The notes under the pieces were generated by a model, which ran no database searches, was not told the origin of the DNA, and worked only from the letters and a program-made list of their open reading frames with translations. A program made the position numbers and the translations under genes. Shown in pieces: positions 11,057 through 21,227 of a DNA stretch of 64,000 nt. The stretch spans positions 1 through 64,000 of the forward strand of contig JAYKXP010000180.1 of the NCBI GenBank assembly GCA_037176845.1, given 5' to 3'. Positions within the stretch are counted from its first letter, which is position 1; each line of letters begins with the position of its first letter. The stretch comes from Paramarasmius palmivorus (Eukaryota; Basidiomycota; Agaricomycetes; Agaricales; Marasmiaceae).

Positions 11057-11608
11057 TCATGACATAGCATCTTGTGATACCTCGAAACCCGAAATACTAC
11101 GTTTTTCTTCTTCCAGGCCCGGTAAGTAATTCTGGACAAAGTCACGGTGGTCCTGATTCCCAAACTCCGAGTCCGAACCCCAAGCTAGCATTTCGAGGAT
11201 ACTAATAGCAAACCTTCCATTCTCTATACCCTGACCCAGGCTATTCGTCATTAACGTCGGGAAGAATGTAGGTTCCTGGTTAGTAGAGATGGCCTTTCGT
11301 ACAACGGGAGTCATTGTTGGAGGGAATTGGTACCAAGTTCCTTTCCGCCTCACAGGGTGGGGTCTGGGGATTTGATAGGAGAACGTGCAACCGTTGATAT
11401 CGATTTGAACTATCGAAACGACGTGCTTCCAGTGAATAATCCGAGTCAGCGGTATTGTGCAAATGTGCATGTTAGGAGAAGAGTCGACGAGAACGTGGTG
11501 GTTCGACGTCAAGAATGCGTCAGCACTGCCACAGAATCCTTTGCCTATTCCGACCAACCCAACTTGAAGTTTTGAATCTGAACAGTGGTGCAGGTGGAAA
11601 GTGAGCAT
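11057..11608 (-). CDS. hypothetical protein, 183 aa, or exon of one
   Basis: A single open frame from ATG at 11608 to a stop at 11057, convergent with the amino-acid-oxidase gene, whose stop lies about 90 bases away. No signal peptide or membrane helix is clear. The C-terminal third (LEMLAWGSDSEFGNQDHRD, then an EEEKRS stretch) is acidic and has a coding look. I recognise no domain. The frame is open upstream of the ATG as well, so this may be the last exon of a longer gene or a chance ORF. Confidence 0.35.
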   Translation of the reverse strand: MLTFHLHHCSDSKLQVGLVGIGKGFCGSADAFLTSNHHVLVDSSPNMHICTIPLTRIIHWKHVVSIVQIDINGCTFSYQIPRPHPVRRKGTWYQFPPTMTPVVRKAISTNQEPTFFPTLMTNSLGQGIENGRFAISILEMLAWGSDSEFGNQDHRDFVQNYLPGLEEEKRSISGFEVSQDAMS

Positions 11609-11659
11609 TTGAGTTTTTTTACTTTTTTTTGGATGGTTGACCGCGAGACCACCCAATGC

Positions 11660-12025
11660 CTTTCCGACTCGGATAATCGATGAACACAGAAGCAGTGAAA
11701 AGGATCCGAGGCCGATACTACCAGTACCGCCTTCTAAGTTCTCTGCTTTACCAAACTGCTGCTCCAGTGTTCCTGAGGGCTTTTACTATTAGCACTCCGT
11801 CTTATTACCATGCTAGTGGATGTAAAATAAATTGACGGACGACCTTTTTTCTTCATTCTTCATTTGGTCATTGGATAGTGAGAAGACGTAGACTGGGTCC
11901 AAGTAGATAACATTCGACTCGACAGCTAGCAAAGTCATCGATAAGAAAGTCTAGGTCAAAGCAGTAACGATCGCAATACATAATATACCATAAAGTACCT
12001 TCAAAAATGCAATAATAATACACAG
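11660..12025. other. intergenic, nothing recognised
   Basis: A gap between the hypothetical ORF and the EOS1-family gene. I see no ORF, RNA gene or clear repeat. Confidence 0.4.
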
Positions 12026-13452
12026 TCAACACCCCATCGTCCACTCCCTTCTAACCTCCCCAACCCAAGCCATAACAAAATAAACCACCGCAGGTGGTAG
12101 TATACACTTCCACACCACTTCGTTCCAATCCCATCTCCTACCACCCCATCTGCCGCCTCTCCACCTGCCCTTCCCATCCCCCCGCGCTTCTTTCTCCCTA
12201 TCTTCCGAGTTCAAAGCACCACCCCCATGACTAGCACTACTCTGATCCCACCACAAATTACTCGTAACCCAAATCTGCACCGCCCTCGAACAACACGTCG
12301 ACGTCCCCACAACCGCCCACGCAACCACCGGTCTCTTCACCACATCCACGACTGTCATCGTTATCTGCGTTGCTGGCCAACATATCGCTTGCAACCCCAA
12401 TAGACGGATTAAGGTTGGAAGGGGCGGGTAATAGACTTGCCAACGGGTGAGGAGGCCGGATGTTAGAGAGTGGCATTGGTGTGCTGTTAGGAGGGCCTGT
12501 GGGCGTGTGTGTTAGTTGTGCTTTTGTGTTTTTGTGCGGGTATGGGGGTGAAGAAGGGGCAAGGGTGTAAGGGAAGAAGGTGAAGGAAGAAGGAAGAAGG
12601 CACGCACCCAAAGTATAGAAACGACATAATCTACTCTATCTGGTTTCCTACTCCCCACGTCCTCGGCGTCGTCGTCGTAGTGGATAATACACAAAACACA
12701 CCACAAAACACCAATAAACGCCGGTACGACAGCTAATAACCGAAAACACTGGTATAGGAACCGGAGCGGCTTTTCTTCGAGTTTGCGTTGGTGGTGGTGA
12801 GGTGTGGAGGTTAAAAGGGAGGCGGTGGAACGTGCGGTTGGGAGGTGTTTGGGCTGTTCATGTCAGTAGTAGTAGAGTAAGAAGAGAAGAGGCAGCTCAC
12901 CGGCTCGTCGACTTCCGTCTCAGTCTCCCCAGCACCTTTCTCTCCAGGCTTTGTACATATCAACCGCTCCTTCTCCCTTGTGGATTTGCCTGCGGCGAAA
13001 CTGAAAATACGGGCACGTAGGCTGGAGTTTGAGGCAGATTTATGTGTCGGTGTGTATTGGTATTGAGGTGGACTCCCATTGACGGTATGGTTGTGATGAA
13101 AGGAGCCAGTACTGTTTGACCGTTTTGCGTGCCAGAGTACGTCGTCGTCGTCTTCAGAGTCGTCTCGTGTCATTGGCGTGGATAAGGGCATTGAGATTGG
13201 TAAGATGCTAATCGGCGCGAGGGGTGTTAGAGGTGAATAGGGCGTAAGGGGCGTGAGAGGCGATGTAGAAGCTGAAGTCGAGTAGGGAGGAGGACGTTTT
13301 GAACAAAGATTGATGTTGAGTGTAGGCGATGACTTTGATCGCTTTTTTGCGGTTACCGTCACCACTGCTGATTGTGATTGTGTTCTGGTGGAGGTGGTTT
13401 TGGAACGTCGCCGGACGTACGGTTTGGGTTCGTCGTCTTCGGAGGATATCAT
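12026..13452 (-). CDS. EOS1: EOS1-family N-glycosylation/ER membrane protein
   Basis: Three exons: 13452-12901, 12853-12608 and 12496-12026, with in-phase GTGAGC..ACAG and GTGCGT..ACAG introns; 422 residues. Yeast Eos1 is an ER membrane protein needed for normal N-glycosylation and oxidative-stress tolerance. Residues 1-184 form a Ser/Thr/Pro-rich, probably disordered cytosolic tail with basic and acidic patches. Exon 2 supplies the first membrane helix, reading FRLLAVVPAFIGVLWCVLC. Exon 3 carries the family core: LLTRWQVYYPPLPTLIRLL, QAICWPATQIT, KRPVVAWAVVGT and, near the C-terminus, a last helix around PPAVVYFVMAW. Frame and splice phases agree across all joins, so the gene appears functional. 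An upstream in-frame ATG, 39 bases earlier, is possible. It is the best-conserved housekeeping-type gene in the left half of the window. Confidence 0.85.
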
Positions 13453-13939
13453 CTTGGGATACCGATTACAGGATACAGGGGATTTAAATATGTACATTGT
13501 CTTGGATTTCTCATCTCCCCGTCCCTGGCTTCTGTTACATGTCAAGCCAAAGGTCGTTCTTATCTCACTAACAAACTTTTCATTCGTATGGCTGCTTATC
13601 GGAATCTCGCAGCCTTACAGAGTTTTAACCTCGGAAGAGAAGCAAGCCACAGGAATGTAGGGCGTCACTGCCATCATCATCGCACCTCTGAATCCCAGAA
13701 TCCTTATCAATGAAGAATTCGAACCGAAGCTGTCGGATTCGGCTTTCGGTTCCTAGCGTTGGAATGGGAAACCGTAAAGCTTATTCCAACTCCTCTTTTA
13801 ATAGTTCTCAACATGAATCTACAGCTTTGTGTGATAATAGATAGAAAAATGGAAAAACACGTACATACTTGGATTTTAAACAGCCTCCGACTCTTCTATC
13901 TTCTGTTGGCGTAACGACTACCGTACTTATCTTGCTCTG

Positions 13940-14470
13940 AGGTCTAGTTATTTTTGGGGTGCGCAAAGAAGCACATATTGATATCGATTGGTGGATACGC
14001 GCTACGCCGTCGTCTCGATGGGTTGGAAGAAGTACTTCCTTCCGGTTCCGCATTCGGACTATACGTCGCCGCTTTTGGGTTTCTTGTCTTGGGGTTTCTT
14101 GTCAATGATAAGGAACGTGTGTACGATGTATGATTCACGAAATGACGAAAGAAAGGACACCGATTCCTAGTTCAGGCTTTGGGGTGCGAGAACAAAAAAA
14201 GGGCTCACCTCAAAACTTGAGCTTGATGGGTTGGAACGATGGAAGAAGCCCGACACTGATCGCGACAATTGATCGAACGTTCATCTCCTCTATGTATCGT
14301 TCCCGACAATTGATTTGCACGATCATCTCCTTTCTCGTTCTCTGCGTCTGCCCTGAATGTGTCGAGCCGCGCTCCCCCTCCTTCCCTTCCGTCGGCCTTC
14401 CAGGTTCCTCGTTCCTCAGCCTCGACCAGGACCTGGATTCGGAAGCCGTAGTAGAGCAATGACAATTGAG
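13940..14470 (+). pseudogene. unidentified relic gene, copy P2 (inverted relative to P1)
   Basis: Plus-strand counterpart of the minus-strand relic at 7.4-7.9 kb. It shows the same landmarks in order: GATTGGTGGATACGC, GATGGGTTGGAAGAAG, FGLYVAAFGFL, GGCTCACCTCAAAACTTGA, and an SVGLPGSSF segment. The reading frame changes several times, and a stop occurs soon after the hydrophobic segment. Together with P1 it brackets about 6 kb holding the amino-acid-oxidase and EOS1 genes. Function unknown. Confidence 0.45.
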
Positions 14471-14929
14471 AGTTGAGAGGAAGTGTGGCAGTGCCAGTGG
14501 GACGCGCTTGAAACATGGATCTCACGGTATTCCTGAAGCTTTGAAGCATTCCCTAGTCTCCCCCAATTCGTACACCGTTCCCTCAACCCCCGCTAAGCAC
14601 GAAGAGCGTTTTCGGTACAGAAAGATGGGGCGGGGCAGAGATGTACGTGTTTCTAAATTCTCAAGGATATTTGCTCAAAATTTTCTCGGTTACTACCCAT
14701 GCACAACGCGGCCTATCGACTTTACCAACTCTGTTAAACGTTAAACACTCGAGGCTCAAATCAATAGCCGGTATGCATTATGTCTTCTCACTTTCACGTC
14801 GACGTTTTCGGCTTCTACTGACTTTGTCTTCTTCACTAGTCCTGCCAACGGCCGTGAGTCACAATCACAATCACAATCACAATCTCGTAGTCTACACTGA
14901 CCCGGTTTGAGAACAGTGGCAGATTTGAT

Positions 14930-16384
14930 AGCGATGGGTACAGTAATCGGTGTAGCTGCATGTGGAGGACCTATAGTCCCATTCAGAGCGGGAAGAATCG
15001 ACGCGTTGGCAGCAGGTTCCTGAACCTCAGCAAGACTTGGAATCGCACACGGAATCTTTCAGGCGTCAAGGTTTTACACAATCAGAGATGATTGGGCTCG
15101 TTGCGTGTGGACATACCTTGGGAGGTGTTCGACGTGAAGATTTTCCTGAAGTTATCCATGATACTTCGGTTAATTTTACGACGTTTGACTCGACTGTTGG
15201 ATTTGATAATAGAGTGTGAGTCTAGACGTGTCCGTGATTATCGATACATACTCACTGGCACTTTCAATATCAACAGTGTGGCCGAATACCTCGACGGTAC
15301 CACTAATAACCCTCTTGTTATTGGCCCCAATTCGACGACAAATTCGGATTTGCGGATATTTTCCAGTGATGGAAATGCCACAATGCAAAGGTTCGTGGTC
15401 CTCGTGTTACACTCCGAGTCCTCCCGTTCCTAATCACGATGTCACCAGCATCGCATCCTCAGAAGACTTCCGCCAAGTCTGTAGCAGCTTATTCGAAAAG
15501 ATGATTAACACAGTACCCAGTGGTGTCGAGTTATCCGATATCGTGGAGCCTATTGAACACAAAGTTGGCGATACTAGATTGTACCCCAATGATGCTGGCT
15601 CTTTCACATTCACTACGAGCATACGGGTAAGTCGGACCTTCAATATGCTGTTCTCGCGTGCTCTATTGACGAGTCGACCAGGTCCTTTCCTCAAACCCAC
15701 AAAGAAAAGTCACGTTATTATGGGGTGACCGCCAGGGTTCAGTGTGCGGCACCTGGTCCTCAGGCTCTAGTTGTTCTGCGGACGCGATAGAAAGCCGTCC
15801 CAGCAGCCTTACCTACTTGGTGAAATTGCGAGGTTTAACATCGGCGACACAGTACTCTTTCAGAACCCCGGTCAACATGACGAGCTCTATATCAAAGTTC
15901 TGGTTCCAGATCGACGAAGGAGATGGCTCAGAAGTGGTAGTTGTTGATAACGGTGGATCAGGGTATGAAATCGAGCAGGATTTGGTGTTGTTGGATATGG
16001 ACCGATCCAAGCGCTTCTTCAAAGCCGAGGACTTTAGCAATTTCATGAACCTGGTTGTCGCGGTGCGTCTACCCGTACATCCTATTTTATTCACTATTCA
16101 AAGTACTAATTGAGGGTCTTCAACAATGAAAGGTTCGAGGCGACGTGACATCTCAAGTGACGATTACGACCTATGAGCCTGCAACCTCGCCGATCGACTT
16201 CTTGCCAAAAAGAGAGACACTTCAGTTACTCCCAGATGAGCGTTTCCCTGCAATTGCAGGTTTCACGTTCTTCTCTGCAAATACTACTGGTAGTCCGTCA
16301 CATCTGGAGGTTCAGGGTACCGTGAATGGTCAGCGTTACAAGCAGGAATTCATAGAAACTGGGAACATCAATTTTGCTTCATAG
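14930..16384 (+). pseudogene. fungal heme peroxidase (PF00141-type), N-terminal half lost
   Basis: Family role: H2O2-dependent oxidation at a heme. The visible part starts at VADLIAMGTVIGVAACGGP with a splice-acceptor-like AACAG just before it. It contains the proximal-heme-ligand motif GLVACGHTLGGVRREDFPEV. A two-base loss near 15020 puts the first piece out of frame with the next. After that the frame is clean through four introns (15216-15276, 15391-15448, 15627-15681, 16063-16132) to a stop at 16384. The N-terminal signal peptide and the distal-histidine segment (normally an RxxFHD-type motif) are not found upstream. A short ORF at about 14774-14910 is leucine-rich but does not fit. Without the distal site the product could not be a working peroxidase, so I call a truncated pseudogene. 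Confidence 0.7.
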
Positions 16385-17290
16385 CCTACTCTTGTTTTGT
16401 ATTAAGGTTGATTGGATTCTAATGAGGGATCGAATGAACAATTATTACCACGTACCTGTGATTCGAGTGGAAGCCTCAGCGTCTTGGATTTGAATACCTG
16501 CAGCGTCCGATGTCTTGGAGCCGGCTCAGAGCAGAGGCAAGTTTGTAATGGAATGTAGAGCTCGTTCTTTATGCGTCACTCCTATGGAGCAATGCATCCT
16601 GAGGATTCCTGTGCGAGGAACCATACCCGACGGAATTTGTCGACGTCGACGAGCTCTTCAAAGTGGATACATGTCAATGTCTGTTACCTTTCCTCAGTCC
16701 CGATACTATTGAAGGATGGGTCGAGGTCGATGATAAATGCGAATCTTCGATTTTCAATGCGATACAACACAAACAGATCCAATGATACAATGTGCCCAAA
16801 CGAAAAATTCGAGTTCCCCTGAAATCCCACTCCTAACATCTATCTCCCGCCGTACGTTAGCACCTGAGTCTGCAAACGTTGAGATCAGGGCGCACCTCTC
16901 GACAAAGTACCGCACGACTTGGGTACGTTCCTGTATCTTGATGACAATCTTCCTGTATCCAAAAGTATGCTGCTTGGTTCCGTGAATCGATATCGTATCT
17001 TGAAGTTCTTGGGACTTGCGAGTGTCGAAGTATCTCCAGCGCGATTGGGGATCTCACGCGTCTGTGAACGATTTGCGATCACCTGGATGGTCCGAAGTGG
17101 GAACATGCAACAGTCAATATCAGATGGCAATAAATACTGGTGCTGGATCTCACCTTCCAGGGTTTGCGGAATGGTATAGCGGGGTATGAGGGTATATGGG
17201 GTATATAAGCCGTGTCCTTGTAGTTGGAGCGAGATCGCTCTGTTCCGTACCACGCCTCGGTGAACATCAGCCGAAGCTGAGAACCGGGCA
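16385..17290. other. degraded coding remnant, no intact gene
   Basis: Plus-strand bases around 16615-16735 read EPYPTEFVDVDELFKVDTC in one frame and then lose the frame. The composition looks coding but I recognise no family. No splice sites link it to a longer ORF. Confidence 0.3.
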
Positions 17291-17890
17291 GGTTTGGAAG
17301 AGAAGAAACAGGAAGGGAATGAAAGGTGCGAAGAGAAGGACGAATGAGAATGAGATAGAAAAAGAGAAATAGAGCGGAAAACGAAACGAAGGAAAAGAGA
17401 GAAGAGACTGAGAAGGAGAAAAACAGAAATGAAAACAGAAATGAAAAGGGGAGAGGGACAAACGAGATAGAAAAGAGAGAGAGAGATAGAGTAGAAACAA
17501 AACGATGGAAGGAAAAGAGAAAGGAGAGACGAAGAAAGAGACGAGACAGAGATATAGAGCAGAAACGAAAGGAAACGAGGAAAGGAAGAGAAGAAACGAG
17601 AGGAGAAATGAGGAAGGAGAGACGGAGAAATAGACAAGGCAGAAACGAAACGAAGGAAACGAGAAAGGAAGAGGAGAGAAAGAAAAGAAAACGAGAGGAG
17701 AAACAAGGACAGATGAGAGACGAGGAAATGAGGAAAAAGGAAACGAGAGCAAAGAAAGGAGAGGAGAGAAAAAGACAGGAAACAGAGAGATGAGAGATGA
17801 GATAGAAATAAACGAGCAGGAAAACAGAGGGAACGAAATCAGGGAGGAAAACCAAGATAGAGCGAAGGTAGAGTTCAAACGAAGAAATGA
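17290..17890 (+). repeat. about 600-bp polypurine tract, degenerate tandem repeat
   Basis: Almost every base on the plus strand is A or G. The tract is built from degenerate units of about 68-77 bp, recognisable by a repeated CAGAAACGAAA..GAAAGGAA..GAGAGGAGAAA pattern starting near 17494, 17562 and 17638. It creates long meaningless Ser/Phe/Leu-rich minus-strand ORFs. Such strand asymmetry can form triplex DNA and stall replication; that effect is not shown here. Confidence 0.8.
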
Positions 17891-18216
17891 ACAAATACTT
17901 ATCATACTTACCCAGTCCTCGAGTTAATTCTTGCGGCGAATTCACAAAGTCGAATACTGTTGAGGGTTAGTAGCGTGAACAATAAAAAAAAACCTTACCA
18001 TAATGTGCAAGTAGAGGCCCTGTCAGGGTTAGTCTGTAACAACGCAAAGTCCATCGCCTCGCCCAGAGAAAAGTGTCCGAGAATACATGAAGTCCATCCA
18101 AGTCCCAGAGTAACAAAAGGTCCATGCCAAAGGTCCGTGTCCGAAAATTGCAAGAAAAAGAGGTCCGTGTCCGTGTCCATGCAGCAAGTCCGAGAAACGA
18201 CCCATAAGACCGCCCT

Positions 18217-19716
18217 CTACACCGAGCAAAGAGCATCCATCAAACGATTCCACACATCCTGCCTTTCCTCCTCCGACTTGAAAGTAATAGGAGAAAGGTC
18301 AGGGCAGTCAGGGAGAGTCCAGTACTCACAGAATTCCTGGAACTCTGTGAACCAGTCTTCAGCCCCTTCCGTAGAAGTCAACGCGTCAGCCTCGTCCAAC
18401 ACGCATTCCCAGTTCATAACACCATCACCAGGCTCCGCAACCTCAACGTCGACATTACACAAACTGGGTATCCTCGGGACGTACAAAGCACTGGCGTCCC
18501 AACCGACAATCCTACCAGATTTGTACGCTTCCTCGACGGTTGTGGCCCACTCCAACGCTTTTTGGAGCATGTTTTCGATTTGAACATCCATGCTAACCTC
18601 CTCACACGTATCAACACCCACATCATCGCATTCGGCCATAGTCACATCAGCAACATCTACATCCTCAACATACACCACGCCAACTTTCTCTGCCTGCTCG
18701 CTCGCCTCGCCAACAAGAGTGATAGGAGACGTACCATCAGGACTGGCAGTTTGAGACTGGGACTCGTCTTCCTCCGGGATTGTAAAGAGCTCTCTCATGA
18801 GTGATTTAGGTACGGCCGAGACGACTTGAACGCTATGCAATTGCTTCGTCTTGGTGCGAGAGTCCTACGTGACACCATCAGTAATGATCAGAAGTAACGA
18901 CGTCAACGATGAACGACGTACTTGGATGTAGACGATCTCCTCATATTCAGTGTCACTGTCGTATGAATCTTGGGAGGCCTATGGAGGCAGGTACCGCGTT
19001 AGTGGAGGTGAGACATCGAGGACCCTAAACACGCACCAGGGATTCGTTCGAATCCTCCGATGGCAGCCAGCTCATGATTGTGCTAGTTGCGCCCGCGACA
19101 CTGTCTTGCGATGTCTATGGAGGTAGATACAGCGTCAGCATAAGCGAGACATCGATGACCCCTAAACACATACCAGAGGTTCGCTCGAATCCTCCTCGGA
19201 CAACCAGCTCATGAGAGTACCCTTAGCACCTGGAGCTTGACGGATTCCACTTGCATTGAGAGCTGGTCCTGCTGTGAGTGCTTCTCGTGCTTCGACAGGA
19301 TCCTTAGGGGTCCAGCCCAAAACTTGGATACCTCTCGAAGCACGCGACCCAGCAGGAGATTGACTACTCACCGTACCCACCTCGTCATGAGAAGCTGTGG
19401 TAGGCTCCTCAACGCGAGGCGTCCAACTCATGAGCCTACCCGAAGGTGCCGGTGCACGATGAGCAGGGGCCTCCTGTGACTCGGTCCTAGCATAGTTGAC
19501 TGGTTCGTGAGATGGGACCCAACCCATGATACCACCCGAAGGTGCACCAAGAGAGGGTTCTCCAACACCACTAGCCCCTTTTTGAGTCGACGACGCGCTA
19601 TAAAAGCTTGGAAGCATAGTCAACTGCGGGGCAATAGATTGAACAGGAACGTGCAATGCAGCCTTGAAGAGTTCTTCAATGTTGAATGCAAGCATGTTAG
19701 AAGTTTGGAAAGGCAT
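18217..19716 (-). CDS. uncharacterised protein with five MSW-P repeats, 441 aa
   Basis: Four exons join in phase: 19716-19174, 19114-19037, 18978-18922 and 18864-18217. The start is ATG 19716, with a TATA-like TATAAT at about 19786-19791; an ATG at 19833 lies upstream of that box. Exon 1 is Pro/Ser/Ala-rich and carries four short repeats: IMGWVP (residue 63), LMSWTP (95), VLGWTP (132) and LMSWLS (168). Exon 2 adds a fifth, IMSWLP (194), followed by an SEDSxExL tail shared with the fourth. Exon 4 is strongly acidic and contains aromatic-rich segments such as WFTEFQEFCEYW. No enzyme motif, signal peptide or membrane helix is seen. The conserved Trp motifs look like short linear binding motifs. 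I know no family with this pattern; function unassigned. Confidence 0.6.
18967..19190 (-). repeat. intragenic tandem duplication of an exon-intron unit
   Basis: About 140-bp units lie side by side inside the MSW-repeat gene. Both contain, in order on the minus strand, the exon end coding MSWL..EDS.E.L, a GT(G/A)(C/T)GTGTTTAGGG donor region, the intron core GATGTCTC, and a CTCCATAG acceptor followed by a (T/A)SQDS coding start. The duplication preserved phase, so exon 2 arose as a copy of the end of exon 1 together with its intron. Confidence 0.7.
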
Positions 19717-19839
19717 TTCGTAGTAGCAGATGATGATAGTCAAGAGCAAAGAAGTGGGGAAAAGTCGTGTGCAGCTCGGAAGCCAATTATACTGAGGGGC
19801 TTGTTTGGTTCCGCTTTGGCGTGATTTGGTCATAATTCG

Positions 19840-21220
19840 ATCGAGCCAAACAATCTAGCTTCGAGGTAGCATTTTCTAGCATTTTTTCGCGAATTCTGGA
19901 GGAGTACGAGGACGAGGGAGATGGAGGAGGAGGTCAAGACACGGATGGAACGCGGTAACGGCAAAAATGCCTGCCAAGTCCGTCATCAGATCAAGGAGAA
20001 ACCCCATTTGGCCAGGCGTTGCGAAGCAACTGCGCAGCCACGAAAATGAGGTCACCGGTCTCATTTCTTGTCTCTCTCCTTTCACCTGCCATGTTCATCG
20101 ATATTCGACGACGACTGGCTTTCTATGTCAACGAAGGTCTTCGAAAGAATGCAGAACTGAGGTCGTGCACATGGAAATCTCATTCTGGATAGCTTGCTTG
20201 GTGGACTAGGCATCCAGAGTTCAGCGTTCTGCTTTCCGCCTTCAAGGACAAGGTCAGTGTAGGATTTTGGTTTTCAGTGTGGCTCATAATGATTGTGTAT
20301 TCAAACTACGTTCAAGCTTTGGTCGGCACTGCAACCCGCCAACATGCGGAGGCTCGAAACTGAGCTCTTCAATCCATCCTTCAGAATCTCCATGACCATA
20401 ACGACAACCGTCACACAATACTCTATGTAACACTAATCTAGCTTGAACCACGATCGTCAACTAGAAGATCAGCCAGGCTGCTATTCACACCTACAAGCTC
20501 GTCTGACTCTTTGGCTGTCACTTCACGTCAACATATCTTCCGTCTGCTGCTCACTCAAAACATGCCCATTAACGCTTTCCCTACCAATTGGCGAAACTGG
20601 AGGTTGAATGCTACCTCTATAGGGATTAGCAGCTCCCCTGGCAAAGCTGTCATCGTATGTTCCAGTGTCCGTTTCTCGCCGCAGACGGAAATGCCAGAGA
20701 GCTGGCTGTATTTTCAATTGCCAATGTCGAAGCTTCCGGAAAGGGCAGGCTTTCCTCACAGAGTGACCCATACATCCTGCTACTGACGCTCTTCCCGGGC
20801 CAGATGAAGACAGGTTTTCGTAGGGAACCACCCGTGCCTCGAATGTTTTGCGATTGCTTGGCGAATCATGCGCCGGACGTCTTGTATCTTACACATCTAC
20901 CATTCTTGTATCATACCATTCTCAATTATCAGTGTTACAGTTCATGTACATGCGTCCGAACGAGATCGTGATGAGAAACCGTCCCAAACGCACGCTGGGT
21001 CTCTTTCCTTGGCAGGCAGCTGATAACCCGCTTTGCCTAACCTATGATGCCATTGCAGGAACGGGAACAACCTAAACTCTGTCACTCAAACTGCGGTCAG
21101 TCGAGATCCTGATTCCACTTACCTCAACCTCGAATCTCTGGAGTACAAATTGTCAACCGAATAACATGAACGAACACCATCCATCCAACTTCTCGCCCAT
21201 CTCGTTTCTCAAGATCATTT
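19840..21220. other. degraded region with coding-like fragments (plus strand about 20510-20980)
   Basis: Plus-strand pieces read FPTNWRNWRLNATSIGI (about 20575), then in another frame AADGNARELAVFSIANVEAS (about 20675). They look like exons of one lost gene, but I cannot name the family and no continuous model can be built. Nothing else is supported in this stretch. Confidence 0.3.
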
Positions 21221-21227
21221 TTTCAGC

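Noticed and set aside
12811..13020. Plus-strand ORFs across the EOS1 gene
   Set aside because: Antisense shadows; the minus strand carries three in-phase exons with conserved family sequence.
17079..17945. Long Ser/Phe/Leu-rich minus-strand ORFs (up to 288 codons)
   Set aside because: They are the translated complement of the polypurine repeat; low complexity, overlapping in three frames, no start context or splice sites.
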